Shown here in pieces: positions 28,090 through 39,376 of a stretch of 39,376 nucleotides of DNA. The position numbers and the translations under genes are program-made. The notes beneath the pieces are model-generated. The model made no database searches and was not told the DNA's origin. It saw nothing but the letters and a program-made list of their open reading frames with translations. The DNA is from Coemansia sp. RSA 922. Lineage: Eukaryota; Kickxellomycota; Kickxellomycetes; Kickxellales; Kickxellaceae. Numbering within the stretch: position 1 is the first letter of the stretch; each line of letters opens with the position of its first letter. The stretch covers positions 1-39,376 of the forward strand of contig JANBQS010000079.1 of the NCBI GenBank assembly GCA_027577415.1. Reading direction: 5' to 3'.

Positions 28090-29265
28090 TCAAATGAAGG
28101 CAGACACGGCCAGAGCGGCCATCGACGCAGCAATGCTCACAGCCGAGAGGCCTGAGCCAACTGGCGACCACGCGGCGCTGTTCTTGCTCGTATCAGATTT
28201 CTCCTGAGAGTCGGATGACTTGTCGCTATCGCTGTCCGTGCCCGAGGGCTTGCCATCGCTCTTGTCAGTGTTCGAGTGGCCGTTTGGCGTGCTGGAAGGC
28301 TTGCTGCCAGTTTTGGACGACGACGATGACGCAGGCGTCGACGAGGAAGAGGACGAAGACGGCTTATTGCTGGGAACAAAGCCCTTGCAGTCATACATCG
28401 GGGAAGCAAACTTTGGCGTCTTGTCGCCCTTTAGGACACCCCAGTGAGTCTCCACGTCGCTGGCATTAGTGACGGGCTTCCAAGCCTCGTCAAACGCCGA
28501 GAACCAAATGTAGTCGATTTTCTCCAAATTGGCACGGCAAATAAACTCCTTCAGGTAGCGCTGCTCGTTAGCCAGGGAGGGCACGGCAGCATCAAAGTTG
28601 CCACCAGCGTCGGGCCAGCCAGTCTCGCCCACGACGACCTTCTTTGAGCCAGCCAGCTTTTGGATGGCATAGATGTGCTCAAACACCTTGTCCTGGGCAC
28701 CCTCGATAGGAGTGCCCTCCCAGAACGGGAAGGCGTGGACGTTGACATAGTCGACAGCTGCAACCAAGGTTGGGTCGTAGTAGGGCCAGGTCTCGGAGGC
28801 CGTGACAGGGATGCTGCCCAGGCCGATCTTGGTCAAAGCGGCCTTTGTATCGCGGACCTTGGCGGCGATCTGAGCCGACGTCTGCTCCTTGCGGTAGATG
28901 GCCTCATTGCCGACAATAACAGCAGAGACGTGCTTTTTGAAATCAAACACGCCAGCCAGACGGATAAGCTCGTTTCTGTCAGCCTCGTACACGGACTCGA
29001 CGTTGCTGACCCACATGCCTAGCTGCACCTTCCAGTCGGTGTTCTCCATGGCGCGGAGGACAGGCTCGCCCTGGTTGCAGTCTTTGACCGAGTAGATACG
29101 CACTTGGTTGGTGTACTTGCTGAGCACGCTCAGGTCATCACGCACCGTGTCGACTGTTGGGCAGGCGCCAGTCTTGAGCTGCTTCGGGTTATACGAAAAG
29201 CCGTTGAATAGGTTGGCCGCGGCGGCAGCCGTGGCAAGGGTAGCCAGCGTAAGTGTCAGCTTCAT
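28090..29265 (-). CDS. GPI-anchored GH17 beta-1,3-glucanase/glucanosyltransferase
   Basis: 391 residues. It is a cell-wall enzyme of the Bgl2/Scw family acting on beta-1,3-glucan. The signal peptide is residues 1-17 (MKLTLTLATLATAAAAA). The TIM barrel runs from FNGFSYNPKQ to about residue 300. The proton-donor Glu is in I-V-G-N-E-A-I-Y-R (~119) and the nucleophile Glu is in V-V-V-G-E-T-G-W-P (~215). Two cysteine pairs are likely. A ~70-residue Ser/Thr/Lys/Asp linker follows, suitable for O-mannosylation. The end is a small-residue region plus a hydrophobic tail (SAVSIAASMAALAVSAFI), typical of a GPI signal. Codons are C/G-ending as in PAB1, suggesting high expression. A TATA box lies ~145 bp upstream. 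Confidence 0.93.
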   Translation of the reverse strand: MKLTLTLATLATAAAAANLFNGFSYNPKQLKTGACPTVDTVRDDLSVLSKYTNQVRIYSVKDCNQGEPVLRAMENTDWKVQLGMWVSNVESVYEADRNELIRLAGVFDFKKHVSAVIVGNEAIYRKEQTSAQIAAKVRDTKAALTKIGLGSIPVTASETWPYYDPTLVAAVDYVNVHAFPFWEGTPIEGAQDKVFEHIYAIQKLAGSKKVVVGETGWPDAGGNFDAAVPSLANEQRYLKEFICRANLEKIDYIWFSAFDEAWKPVTNASDVETHWGVLKGDKTPKFASPMYDCKGFVPSNKPSSSSSSSTPASSSSSKTGSKPSSTPNGHSNTDKSDGKPSGTDSDSDKSSDSQEKSDTSKNSAAWSPVGSGLSAVSIAASMAALAVSAFI

Positions 29266-29407
29266 GGTTTAGGTATAAATTGCGAAATGTAAGGACTAGT
29301 TGGCCAGCAACACAAAGGGGGGGGGGAAGATAGGGAACAGAGTGTAGATAGAGTGGAGAGAGGGAGAGATAGAAAGCGCGGTCTCAATAGTCCCATCCAG
29401 GAGACTG

Positions 29408-29461
29408 TTTTATAGTGGGGCAGTTTTGTACTCCCCAAAAGCACAACAACTCCTATAAATA
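29408..29461. promoter_or_regulatory. Paired divergent TATA boxes, GH17 / DUS2
   Basis: TATAAAA on the minus strand at 29408-29414 serves GH17 (ATG at 29265). TATAAATA on the plus strand at 29454-29461 is about 165 bp above the DUS2 ATG. The two are only 39 bp apart within a 358-bp divergent promoter. A G9 run at 29318-29327 lies in the GH17 leader region. Confidence 0.55.
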
Positions 29462-29623
29462 GTTGGCCTCCAAAAATATGTGGCCTGACAGGCTCGCTTC
29501 TGAGGATTTTCCAGCTCGGCTCGCTACATTAGTCTTCAGTTAGCTTCCTGAATTTCGGCAAGTCTTCCTTTGCTTATAAACCAAATTACTATTGTTATTT
29601 CCTATTTGGCATTGAACTAAAGC

Positions 29624-30745
29624 ATGGCCTCGAATGCAATGACCACGAATGACAGCAAGCGCACAGAATGGAGAGACAGATACCGGAACGGGTTCTTCCT
29701 TGCGCCTATGGTCAGAGTCGGCACTCTCCCTATGCGCCTGCTGGCACGGCAGTACGGAGCTGACTTGCTGTGGGCGCCCGAAATTGTCGACAAGAGCATT
29801 GTGGGCTGCGAGCGAGTAGTTGACGACAAGACAGGCGTCATATCCTATATAAAGCACGACAAGGATATATTCACTACGCATCCTAGCGAGAAGCAGCAGG
29901 TGATATTCCAGCTCGGATCGGCTGGACCCGAAACTGCGCTGGCAGCAGCCAAGGCCGTCGAACAGGACGTGTCTGGGTTTGACCTGAATTGCGGGTGTCC
30001 GAAAAAGTTTTCGATCCAAGGCGGAATGGGCGCAGCTCTCATGTCAGATCCCGACAGACTGTGCTCGATTCTCGATGTACTCGTGAAGAACATCGATCTG
30101 CCTATTACTTGCAAGATTCGGGTGTTTGACGACGTGGAAAAGACTCTGGAGCTGGTCAGAAAGATCGCCGCTACGGGAATTTCGGCACTGACTGTGCATT
30201 GTCGCACAAGGGATATGCGACCGCACGAAAAAGCCATGTGGAGCCGCCTGAAGGACGTAGTTAGCGAGCTGCCGGATCTGCCTATAATCCTTAACGGCGA
30301 TATCTACGAGTACGCAGACGTGCAAAGGGCACGCGATGAAACCGGTGCGAGCAGCGCTATGACTGCCCGAGGGGCGGCTGCTAACCCGTCGATATTCCGC
30401 TCCGAGGGCATGTTGCCTACGATGGAAGCTGCCCAGGAGTACACAAAGTACGCTGTGCGAACCAGCAACAACTTTGTCAACACAAAGTACACGCTGCTGC
30501 AAATGTACCCCGATACAAAGACCGAGCAGTTTGCCTTGCTTCGTGGCACGCGCAAGTACAAGGACATGTGCGAGGCAATGGGTCTGGCCGAGTTTTACGA
30601 GTCTGAGGGCGCAGAGCTTGTCCATAGCCGCGCTGAGCCTCCGGACGCCAACGCCAATAAGCGGTCTACGTCAACCACAGACACAACCTTACAATGCGTA
30701 GCTGAATCGGCTTCCAAGCCCTCACCAAAACGGGTTAAGGTTTGA
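29624..30745 (+). CDS. DUS2: tRNA-dihydrouridine(20) synthase DUS2
   Basis: 373 residues. This FMN enzyme reduces U20 in the D-loop of cytosolic tRNAs. The TIM barrel starts with F-F-L-A-P-M-V-R-V-G-T-L-P-M-R-L-L-A, a DUS2 rather than DUS1/3 signature. The catalytic Cys is residue 125 in D-L-N-C-G-C-P-K-K-F-S-I-Q-G-G-M-G-A-A-L. T-C-K-I-R-V and H-C-R-T-R-D follow, and I-L-N-G-D-I-Y at ~222 contacts the FMN phosphate side. The C-terminal helical tRNA-binding domain is present (F-V-N-T-K-Y-T-L-L-Q-M). There is no dsRNA-binding domain like that of the animal enzyme. The last ~40 residues are Ser/Thr/Lys-rich and end in a basic PKRVKV that could be a nuclear signal. Confidence 0.92.
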   Translation: MASNAMTTNDSKRTEWRDRYRNGFFLAPMVRVGTLPMRLLARQYGADLLWAPEIVDKSIVGCERVVDDKTGVISYIKHDKDIFTTHPSEKQQVIFQLGSAGPETALAAAKAVEQDVSGFDLNCGCPKKFSIQGGMGAALMSDPDRLCSILDVLVKNIDLPITCKIRVFDDVEKTLELVRKIAATGISALTVHCRTRDMRPHEKAMWSRLKDVVSELPDLPIILNGDIYEYADVQRARDETGASSAMTARGAAANPSIFRSEGMLPTMEAAQEYTKYAVRTSNNFVNTKYTLLQMYPDTKTEQFALLRGTRKYKDMCEAMGLAEFYESEGAELVHSRAEPPDANANKRSTSTTDTTLQCVAESASKPSPKRVKV

Positions 30746-30886
30746 TGGCCATGTGATTTTTTTTATTCACCAATACATACGCGATCTAGAGCTGTTCCAG
30801 GGCCGTGCTCGCTTCTTCCTTTTTTTCAATTGTACTAATTCGCCTCGCATTTTTTCTTCTATTTTTTTTTTTACTAGTGGGGACAA

Positions 30887-33800
30887 ATGCCACCAGTAAA
30901 CCCAGCATCTGGTCGTAGTCATGTCTCCATTTTCGACAGGCGTGGCCAAAAGCCCAATCGTGGACGCACACCGGCTGGAGGAGCCTCGAATGCCAACCAG
31001 TCGTCTAGTCATCGCGGCAGTGGCAGCGGCAACCAGAGCGCACATGGCGACGACGCCAGCCAGGGCGCCGGCGCGCTATTTAACAAAACGTGTATGCTAA
31101 GAGTTCACGAGGATACCTTTTCGTCGAGTGACTTGGTGCTGAACCCGTCGTTCTTTCCGGGCATCCGCGTGGGCGATATTGTCGCTATCAGACCCATTCC
31201 CGACGGCGATGACGGCAGCGGAGACGTAGCCTCGCCCAAGGGCCAATTAGACACAGAGTCTGGAGCAGGCGGAGCCCATACGAGTGAATCCGCCAACACT
31301 AGCAGCAAAGGCAAGAGCGCTGCACCACCGCATGGCAAGCCTTCCACTACAACAGCAAACAGCGGCCAAGTCACCGATACTGGCGAACAGGGCGCTGACT
31401 CGAAGCCTGGTCCAGGTCGGGTAGAGTTGCGCGACCAGCCGCGTGGAACGACGTTGGATACTGGTCGCGCTGGCGATGCGCGTCGCACGGGTCAACCCTC
31501 TGGCTCATTTACGCCCAAAACGCCAAGCAGGTGGCGAGTCATGAGGGAGAGCAGTGGGGAACTTGTGCGCGATGAGGAGCGTGCCGACGACGACCACAAC
31601 GAGAGCATTTTAAAGCCCGACCCGCATCGTGAGATACTGCTAAAAGTAGGCGAGGTTAGAAAGGATGCACAGCTGCTCCAAGCGTCTGTCATCAACCATG
31701 TTGCCCGCGCGCTGTGGGGTGACTACCTGAATAGCCAACGAGTGGCCATTCGCAAGATCGACATGAGACACCCCGACGAGCGCGAGTCTATTCGTGCCGA
31801 TTTTGTTGAAATCGCCTTCCGCGACCAGTACGTCGGCCGCAGCGATATGTGGAGGTTGTGGCGGAACCTGTCGCACAAGATTGTTCACAACAACAAGCCC
31901 ACCAATATGGAGGGCCTGATTCGTGCGTCTGTGCGGCGGATCTACAAGGACGGGCGTCAGATCTCCTGTGGCTACATTGACAGTCAGAGCCAGCCCATCT
32001 TTCGCTCAGAGTCGGGCCGCTTTATGATATTTATTCAAATGTCGGAGGAGATGTGGTCCTACCAGGAGGATGGCAACTTGTGCTTTGAAAAGGCTGTCAA
32101 CTCATTCATGACCGAGTTGTTTCGACGGTGGAACGAAAAGCAGCTTAACCACATGGTGACGATCGTCATGTTTTCGCGTTGGTTCTACAATGCACGCGAT
32201 AGTCTGTTCTTTCAGGATCTGATTCTTGACGAGGACAGCGGCCGATACTACCGCGACTACTACAAGGTTATTGCCGATATGGAGGTTCGCCCAGACTGGT
32301 CCGTGTTTCTGCCTGAGATCCTCTCAGAGTTCAACAGCTACCGCCGCGACATTCAGGAGATCCAAACCATCACTGGCAACCGTCTACGTGGCGATCTGAG
32401 CAAGGCTCACCAGGGCAACATACTTGAGGCGATCAACCTCGGCATAAACAGCTTTTCCAGCCACCACGTAGACCGTGACTTGTCTAGAACGGGACTAAGC
32501 ACTATCGTCATCACGCCGTCGTTTGGCGTCTTTGACGTGACCAAGAAGCTTCTGCGAATGACCACCGAGCGCATGTTGCACTATGGTATGCGTGCCGATT
32601 TCGTGTGTCTCGCTCCAAAGCCACTGTTTAGACCGCCGGTTTTCCGCTTCAAAGCTCCTCCGGTCCCCACCGAGCAAGAGCAAAAGCGTGCGCTGGCGCT
32701 ACGAGAGAATGATAGGATTATCGAGAGGCAAGCCAGGACCACTGAGCTTAACTCAGTCTCGCCGCTAGACGAAGGCCCGCCTGGGTTCATCAGCCCAGTA
32801 ACCAGTACGCACACCGCGGCGCTGCCCAAGGACCGCGGAGAAAAGGCTGTAGCACTATCCACGGCACTTGTCAACGTCGACCCGATCATGCTTGACCCAC
32901 TCTACTTTAACGAGGAAAAGTGGGAGCTAAACCTCCTGCCTTATCTTACTGGCACATCGCCAAAGTCCAATGCCGTTGACGACAGCGTGAAGGCACCATC
33001 GGCTCTCGCAGCGTCAACAGCGGCGCTTGGATCTATTGGCAAGGACTCCAAGCAGGACCCCGACTCTCTGTTCCCCGGCTCGATTGCCAGTGTGCTACTC
33101 AGTAACCCCGACAACGTTTCAGACATCCCCAGCGCAATCTTAGAGTTGCGTACCGCCGACTACCCGTTCTTTTCACAGCCAAAGGCTTGCCCAGCGAACA
33201 AAGATCGCCTTGTCACTCACTGCTATTTCCCGTATTGGGTCGATTGCGGGTTCTACAACAACTTTGACGACCCGGTGTCTGAGCGAGCTAGTAGCTTCAA
33301 GCCCTCGTGTAAGATGGGCGATCTGTCTGTGACTGGCGTGTCTAGCTACATGCGAATGACGCCGTCAGTGCCATATTTAGACTTGAGCACCTTTGACCAG
33401 GGATTGGCTTCGGCGCTAAAGCTTGACACTCAGTCGGTCTCAGGGGTTGATAGCATGGCTGACGAGCGGTTTAGGTCTCGCGATGAGGAATCGCGCTCAA
33501 TGGAGGTACACTTTTTCTCGGCAACTAGGGACGTCGGGCATGGCAGGATTCTCCCGCTGGATCGCAAGCTGCCATCTGTTCATAGCCGCGAGCGGCTTTT
33601 AGACGTGTTTGCCGAATATGACCGCCAGGCTATCGTGGGACTGGGTATGAGTCAAGGAGCTTCTGCTGGCGCTATGCCCGCGGGAGACCATACAACTGGT
33701 GGTGGTGCGGCCGATAGCACTGTTGGCGCAATGCCACAGTCAGCGCTGTTGACTCACACGGGCGGCACCAGTGAGCACCGCCTTCCGCTGGGCTCGGTGA

Positions 33801-36800
33801 ATGCAGCGTCGCAGCAGAGCATCCTTCTGCCCTCAAACGCGTCGGCGCACTGGGATGACCACCAGCAGAGTCATTACTCGCGCCACTTGGACAGCCGAGC
33901 ACCGACGGACCGTGTTGAAGTGGGGTCGGCTGGCAGTGTTGAGGCTCTAGACAACCTCTTGGCCACTGTTTCTACCTCGGCCTCGCCCAACCTGGGCCCT
34001 GGTCAGCACATAAAGCCGCCTCCACGTACTGAGCATAGCGCTAGTTCGTCGTCGTCAGTTCCCCGCGATGTGAATCTCGGAGGTGTGAGCGCGGCGGTTC
34101 CACAGCGCTCATCTATATTTGTGCGAAACAATCCGCAGCGCAAGCGCCCCCAGCAGCATGTCAAGATGCAGTCTACGCTGGAAGCGATCGAGCCTGCCGT
34201 GGCCACCGCACCTCAGACTAGCCAGCATCGGACTGCGCCGGGTCATGGCGCATCGCCCGAGCGATCACTCTATTCGATTGCGGGTGGCTCGAGAAGTCGT
34301 GTGGCGACTGCTGATCCTGCAGGACGCCAGAGCCTAAATCGCGTCGCAGAGTCCCCGCAGTCAATCACTCGCGGCCAGTACATACCAGCCAATTACAACC
34401 GTCTGTCGGGCGAAATGTCTCTAGGCGCGCCAGGCGAGCGACTGCCAGTTGCAGAGTCGGTGGCCAAGCAGTCGCACCTGGAAGAAATCCGCACTTTCCG
34501 AGGTCCCGACTCTCAGGGAGTATCGCCCAAACACCCGTACCACTCGCTACAGCAAACGCCTCCGGGCATGGCAATGCCGACGGGCGTGGTATCACACCGT
34601 CACTCTACGCTTCCTAGCGCGCTGCTAAGTGAGACCGACTTTCATCTCACACTGCCTAATGGCCGGCAGGCGACAGCACTGCCATATAGTGCGGCTGGGC
34701 CTAGCCAGCCATCGGCGCCAGTTGACTACCACAGTGGGTCTCCTCAGTATGGAAAGGGTTTGCTGTTAAGCGAGCGGCTGCTACTCGGTCACATACCCGA
34801 TGTCTCGCCAAAGGGTCAGCGCGGACGGTACTACTCGTCGTACAACCCATGTAACCCAGAGTTGCATACGCCTATGCATAACGAGCTATCTCAGCTATGG
34901 TCGTTTGCGCTGCCCACGTACTCTTCGCTCTCGAGCTACACGCCCAAGTGGCGATCTCTATGTACGCCAGCCTCTTTGCCGCTAGTGACCGATTACTACC
35001 CTACCGACCTCGCCACATTCTACCAGGTGTATAGCTACGACATGCAAACGCAAGACACAATGTTGGAGGACGCCCTAGATCTGCAGCATGACGACTACGA
35101 AGAGTTTTCGCAGTTTATGTCCTGCCGGACTCCAGCAAATGTGTCTACGGGCGCCAGCAACATGAGCGAGATGCAGCGCATAGACCGCTCGACGCGAATG
35201 ATGCTGAAGGAGATGGTGTACCAGCGCTTAGCGCAAGGGTTCCAGTTTATCATGATCGCTAACTCGGCCACCCCTCGAAGATCTCGCGACCAGGTCGCTG
35301 GAAGCAGCAGCAAGCGCGGGCGCCTGTTCAAGCTTAATGGCAGATCCGATGGTATTGATCGTTTGGCTGTACGCAGTGGTAGTGGCGGTGGAGCAGGCAT
35401 TACTAGTGGCGGCGCAGAGTCGTTCATAACTGGTGGCTCGCCTCACTCAGGTAACCTGCCCTCTGGCGTGCCGCAGAAACTAGAGAGGTCCATATGGATG
35501 AGCAATGGTCGACAGGTGCAAAAGCTCGAGTTCCAAGACAGCAGCGTATCGAACCATACGCCGGGTGTGACGGTTACTCGGTGGGAGCGAAACGCGCCGT
35601 TTGATCAGACGGAGCAGCACTACAAGTTCCACATGTGGTCGCGCAACAACAACGCTGGCTACTGCTCGGCGGACATTCGCTTTTTGTATCCGCGCAACGA
35701 CGAGGTCAACTGGAACAGCCACGACTGTATAATTGTTGGGTACCAGGCCAACTCTACCAAGGCGACCAAGTACTGGCGTGCCCGATATATACTGGTTCCG
35801 TGCGATCATTTGGGCAGCGATACGATTGCCAACCCCAAGTCAAACTCGCAGATGTCGGTGGAAGATATACGCATTTCCAACTTTGAAAAGTTCTTGGACC
35901 ACATCCTCCGCTTGTTGCACAAAGAGGACAGGGCCAAGCTCGAGGATCGATTCTTGGGCTCTTTGCCAGACGAGATACGACAGGGTCTTCGGCCAGCAAC
36001 GAGCACGGCAGGCAGCTCCAGCCATGGACCAGTAAGTATTTTATTGCCACTGAATTGTCAATATGTTGACTCGGCATTGTATATTTTTTTGACTAACGCT
36101 ATATGTTGCTATGTGTAGGCGGGATTGGGATACACCTACAAAAAGTCGCTAGGGCTGAGTGACCTCACTCCAAGCATGCTGATGCAAATTCGGTATACCA
36201 CGATGTACCCTGTGCCGTACTTGAGCTACCAGTTGTATTGCTACATCAACGACAAGATATTCCTCGATCCGACCAAGCCCATATCGCTGCCGCGACCAGC
36301 CGTGGCTGCCATGGGCTTGCTAGTCCCGCTCAACGTCGAGTCTCCATTCTCCCAGCTGGCATGTGCGCTGCAGCACCCAACAGCGGGGTTGGAGCTTCGC
36401 AACCTGCGCTGGCACTATGCGTACTACAGCTCGATATTTGCTGGATATCAACTAGTGGACTGGATACTCGTGAACTTTGACGGATTGTCCAAGCGTGCTA
36501 TTGCGACGGTGTGTGGCAATCGGCTAATGGAGCGCGGGTTATTCTTCTCAGTGCAGCGGCCAGGCCCGTTTATGGACGGCTACCATTTTTACGCGTTTAC
36601 TGAAACAGCCATAGAGTGCAAGAATCAGTCTACTCTGGCAAGTCATCAGCAGTCGGGGCGTGGTCAGAGCTCGCATATGTCGTCTATTGCGCTTGCAGAT
36701 AAGGTCAATCGCTACGTACCGAACAGCAACAATGCGTCACCTAGCGCCAGTCGGCCAAGCAGTCGACAGGGCAGCAACGCACCATCGATGTACAACAACG

Positions 36801-39202
36801 ACGGCGATGCTACTACCACTACCACTACCACTACCTCTGTGCCCAGCATTGGCCCAAAGAAGAACATGTCGTTTGTGCATTCGTCAGCATTGATTGGGTC
36901 AGCTGCAAAAGGTACAAGTATGGCAGGTGGACACGATACGGCGACCGACTCTGGCTCAGATTCGCGTAGCTCTGGCGCGCAGCCGGCCAGCAAATTGCGA
37001 GTGCGCACCGATATAGATAGCCAGCAGCCAAAGCAGGCGATCGATGCGATTGGTGGTCAAGGCTCCAACGCCGACGGCAGCCCTCATGTCAGCACCGATA
37101 GCGCGACGACGAGTACTAATCATCGACCCGACACTACCACTATTGTTTCTCAGCAGCAGGAACAATTGCAAGTTCCTAGCTCTAGGACGGCAGCGGGGGG
37201 ATCCTCGGGGTCGACCAGTACCACGCAACAGCAATCACCTGGAGATGAAGCATTGTCGGCGAGTGACTATCGCAAAACGCCTGATGTGTACCCGAAGCTC
37301 TCGCATCGGCGCACTCGGCGGCCACTGCCAAAGCAACTGCACCAATCGCGCAATTTTAAACTGGACCTCGACTTGCAGAGGAAATCGGCACGCGTCGAGA
37401 ATTGTTTAGTGCATTTGGATGCGGTTCAGAACCCGATGACATGCTTCCACTTGTCGATCAACTGGCTTAATTGTACCAACCACTTGGTCGACGAAATGGC
37501 GCAAGGGTGGGCTCGGATGGCAGAACGCTGCGGCATGCGACTAGTTGAAGCGCCGCGGGCTCAGGACACGGTGGTCGACGACCACCACCCGTTTCACTCG
37601 CCTATCCACATCAACCTCGATAGAGGAGCACCGCCGCCTATTGAGAAGATATTTGACGATGACTGGGTACACGAGTTTAGCTTTTTCGGCGACGAGGACT
37701 CTGAACCCGAGACTAGCCCTGAGACTGACGCGGTTGACTTTTCGGACAGCGAAAGCGAAGTATCCGCAGCTGGCAGCAGCTCGGAGGCAAATGCTGACTT
37801 GCCTTTTATGAAGCGCAGAGCGCGGATTGTGCGGCGCATGGCCAAATGTCTCCCGAGGTATGCGTTTGAGCGTGAGCTGCTCGAAGACCAGGACTTTATT
37901 TTGGACGTCGAGGCGGAGTCCAATTATCCTGACAGTTCGATGCTGCAGCGTGAATATTCGTTTGACCGGCAGGGACATCGGTACACACAGTACGTGCATC
38001 GGTCGGGAACGGCGTTTGTGCAGATATGTGGGCCTGGACAGTTCCTGTGGATCAACAATTACTTGTTTACTTCGCACCAGAGCCACTTGCGGCCACAGGC
38101 GGCAAACCAGCAGCAACAACAGCAACAACACCAGCAGCAACAGCAACAGCAGCCGCCTGGTAGTAGCAGTGGCGGTCAGACGGGGCTGATGACTGTTGGG
38201 GCTTCGCAGGTGAATTTGGGTGCAAATAGTGGGCGTACCGGTGACGCACTAACAGATATAGCAGCACCACCACCCGGCTTACCACCCGTACAGTCATTTG
38301 TTGGCCGTCACAATGCACGCGCGCAAGTTAGCGGTAGTGGCGAGAATATTGCTCTGCCTTCGCATTCGAGCGGTAGCCGAATGATCCCATCGTACTACCC
38401 AGCGCGAAACGCACGCGATATGTGGGCACACCAAGTGCTCGAGCCCGTGAATCTTGACAAGCATAAGCGGAAGAGCAAGGCAGGGGAGGACACGTACAAG
38501 TCGCAAATAGTTGACCATGTTGGAGAACAGCCGGCTGACTTTGACTCTGTCAATGCGGCGATTACGCGGGCGGCATACAAGATCGAAGACGAGAGGAAGG
38601 CAAGGCCGGTGACTATTGCGGTGTCGGCGGTTTCCAGTAGCAGTGCTGGAAGCAGCCGTAGCAGTAGCTATAGCGGTGAAAGCGAGGTGACTAGGAGTTT
38701 CTGGCGTGGCGACCAGCCGTCTGACTTGGGATCGGAGCTGGCAAAGGCTGGAGAAGTGCTTAGCGATGTGGGTGAAGGTGGTGGATCTGCGACACCGCCT
38801 GGTGGGTTGCAGCAGACAGAACCCAATCCTGATGTGCTGCGAGCGCACTTTATCGAGACGTGTGGCGATACGAATAGCTTGGCGATGTTCTGGGAGGAAA
38901 CCATTGAGCGGTACCGCAGTGGATGGCGAAATTACATGTCGGGGCAAGCGACGGTTAGCGATCTGCCAAAGAGTAGGCCGATGATCATTGACTTGTTTTC
39001 TGAAGGGATGTGGCAGCAGAAGTGGCACAGTGTAAGGCAGACAGCACCACCGCCTCAAGCACCACCGCCGCCGCCAGTATCGGGATCACCACCACGCCGA
39101 ACGTTATCGCCACCATTAGCTCCACCTCCACCACCTCCTCCGCCGCCTCCACCACCACCGCCGCCGCCGCCGCCACATTCATCAGTACGGTTCCGAGTAT
39201 AA
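30887..39202 (+). CDS. IML1: Iml1/DEPDC5, GATOR1/SEACIT subunit (one intron)
   Basis: Exon 1 is 30887-36031 and exon 2 is 36119-39202; the 87-nt intron has GTAAGT, a CTAAC branch site and TGTAG. The product is about 2742 residues against ~1600 in yeast or human. In GATOR1/SEACIT, with Npr2 and Npr3, it restrains TORC1 at the vacuole when amino acids are low. Family parts seen: N-terminal LRVHEDTFSSSDLVLNPSFF (~70); ALWGDYLNSQRVAIRKID and VEIAFRDQYVGRSDMWRL (~280-320); I-F-I-Q-M-S-E-E-M-W (~380); T-P-S-F-G-V-F-D-V (~543). Later come W-R-S-L-C-T-P-A-S-L-P-L-V-T-D-Y-Y-P (~1355) and a DEP domain (~1790-1880, YSSIFAGYQLVDWILVNF). The extra length is disordered Ser/Gly/Gln inserts, poly-Thr, polyQ (38107-38153) and a polyPro C-terminus. 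Confidence 0.92.
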
Positions 39203-39283
39203 CTATCAATTTATTTATTTTTGCTTTACAACCGGTATTTTCCTTTTTGGTATCAAGCTATATTTAATTATGCGCCAAGTCTT

Positions 39284-39376
39284 TCATTTTTCTACTAAAA
39301 AAAGATTTGCGGAGTTGATGTCCACGCTCACCAGTGAAACGGGTGCAACGCTATCCCCCCTCTTCACTACTGCACG
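39284..39376 (-). CDS. Possible C-terminal end of a gene entering from the right
   Basis: From the right edge a minus-strand frame is open for 30 codons to a TGA at 39284. The residues look protein-like (D-S-V-A-P-V-S-L-V-S-V-D-I-N-S-A-N-L-F-L-V-E-K, alternating hydrophobics as in beta-strands). GC content rises here compared with the AT-rich spacer to the left. A competing plus-strand frame starts at an ATG at 39270 (MRQVFHFSTKKRFAELM) and is also open to the edge. Neither is long enough to identify. The minus reading would put this gene convergent with IML1. Confidence 0.35.
   Translation of the reverse strand, partial: RAVVKRGDSVAPVSLVSVDINSANLFLVEK

Noticed and set aside
36032..36118. 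Two separate large genes instead of one IML1
   Set aside because: A canonical GTAAGT/CTAAC/TGTAG intron joins the frames in phase, and the second half carries the DEP domain expected of Iml1.

Overview
The window is nuclear DNA of a fungus, probably a non-Dikarya lineage. Long, nearly intron-free reading frames sit in short AT-rich intergenic gaps with recognisable TATA boxes. The few introns end in standard AG acceptors. The proteins are fungal in type: a GPI-anchored GH17 glucanase, a Nha1/Sod2-type Na+/H+ antiporter, a four-RRM Pab1 and an Iml1. They are mixed with genes better known from animals and plants and missing from the model yeasts: FIRRM/C1orf112, RNF220, SCAI, CCDC43 and UBE2W. 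That mix suggests an early-diverging fungus such as Kickxellomycotina. This is inference; no rRNA or other marker is present.

Layout. 1-6882: a CCDC43-like gene cut by the left edge, FIRRM on the minus strand, and MCM4 divergent from it across a 400-bp shared promoter. 6900-11350: an AT-rich accessory island with three small paralogous genes (A, B, C, all minus strand) of an unrecognised family, plus a 41-codon putative secreted peptide and several inverted repeats. 11356-24000: compact housekeeping block with bL28m, RNF220, SCAI, UBE2W, an antiporter, PAB1, an orphan gene and NDUFAF7. 23658-29265: a secreted LPMO-like protein that appears to lack the copper-binding histidines, a 1.3-kb gene-free stretch, a fourth and more divergent small gene (D), a ketosamine/fructosamine 3-kinase and the GH17 glucanase. 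29454-39376: DUS2 and a very large IML1 (about 2742 residues), then the possible tail of another gene at the right edge.

There is no operon logic. Neighbours are related mainly by shared promoters (FIRRM/MCM4, GH17/DUS2) or tail-to-tail 3' ends (bL28m/RNF220, UBE2W/antiporter, NDUFAF7/LPMO-like, FN3K/GH17). The strongest candidate for something undescribed is the A-B-C(-D) family. Its coding sequences, start contexts and promoter modules are conserved between copies, while the DNA between them is not.
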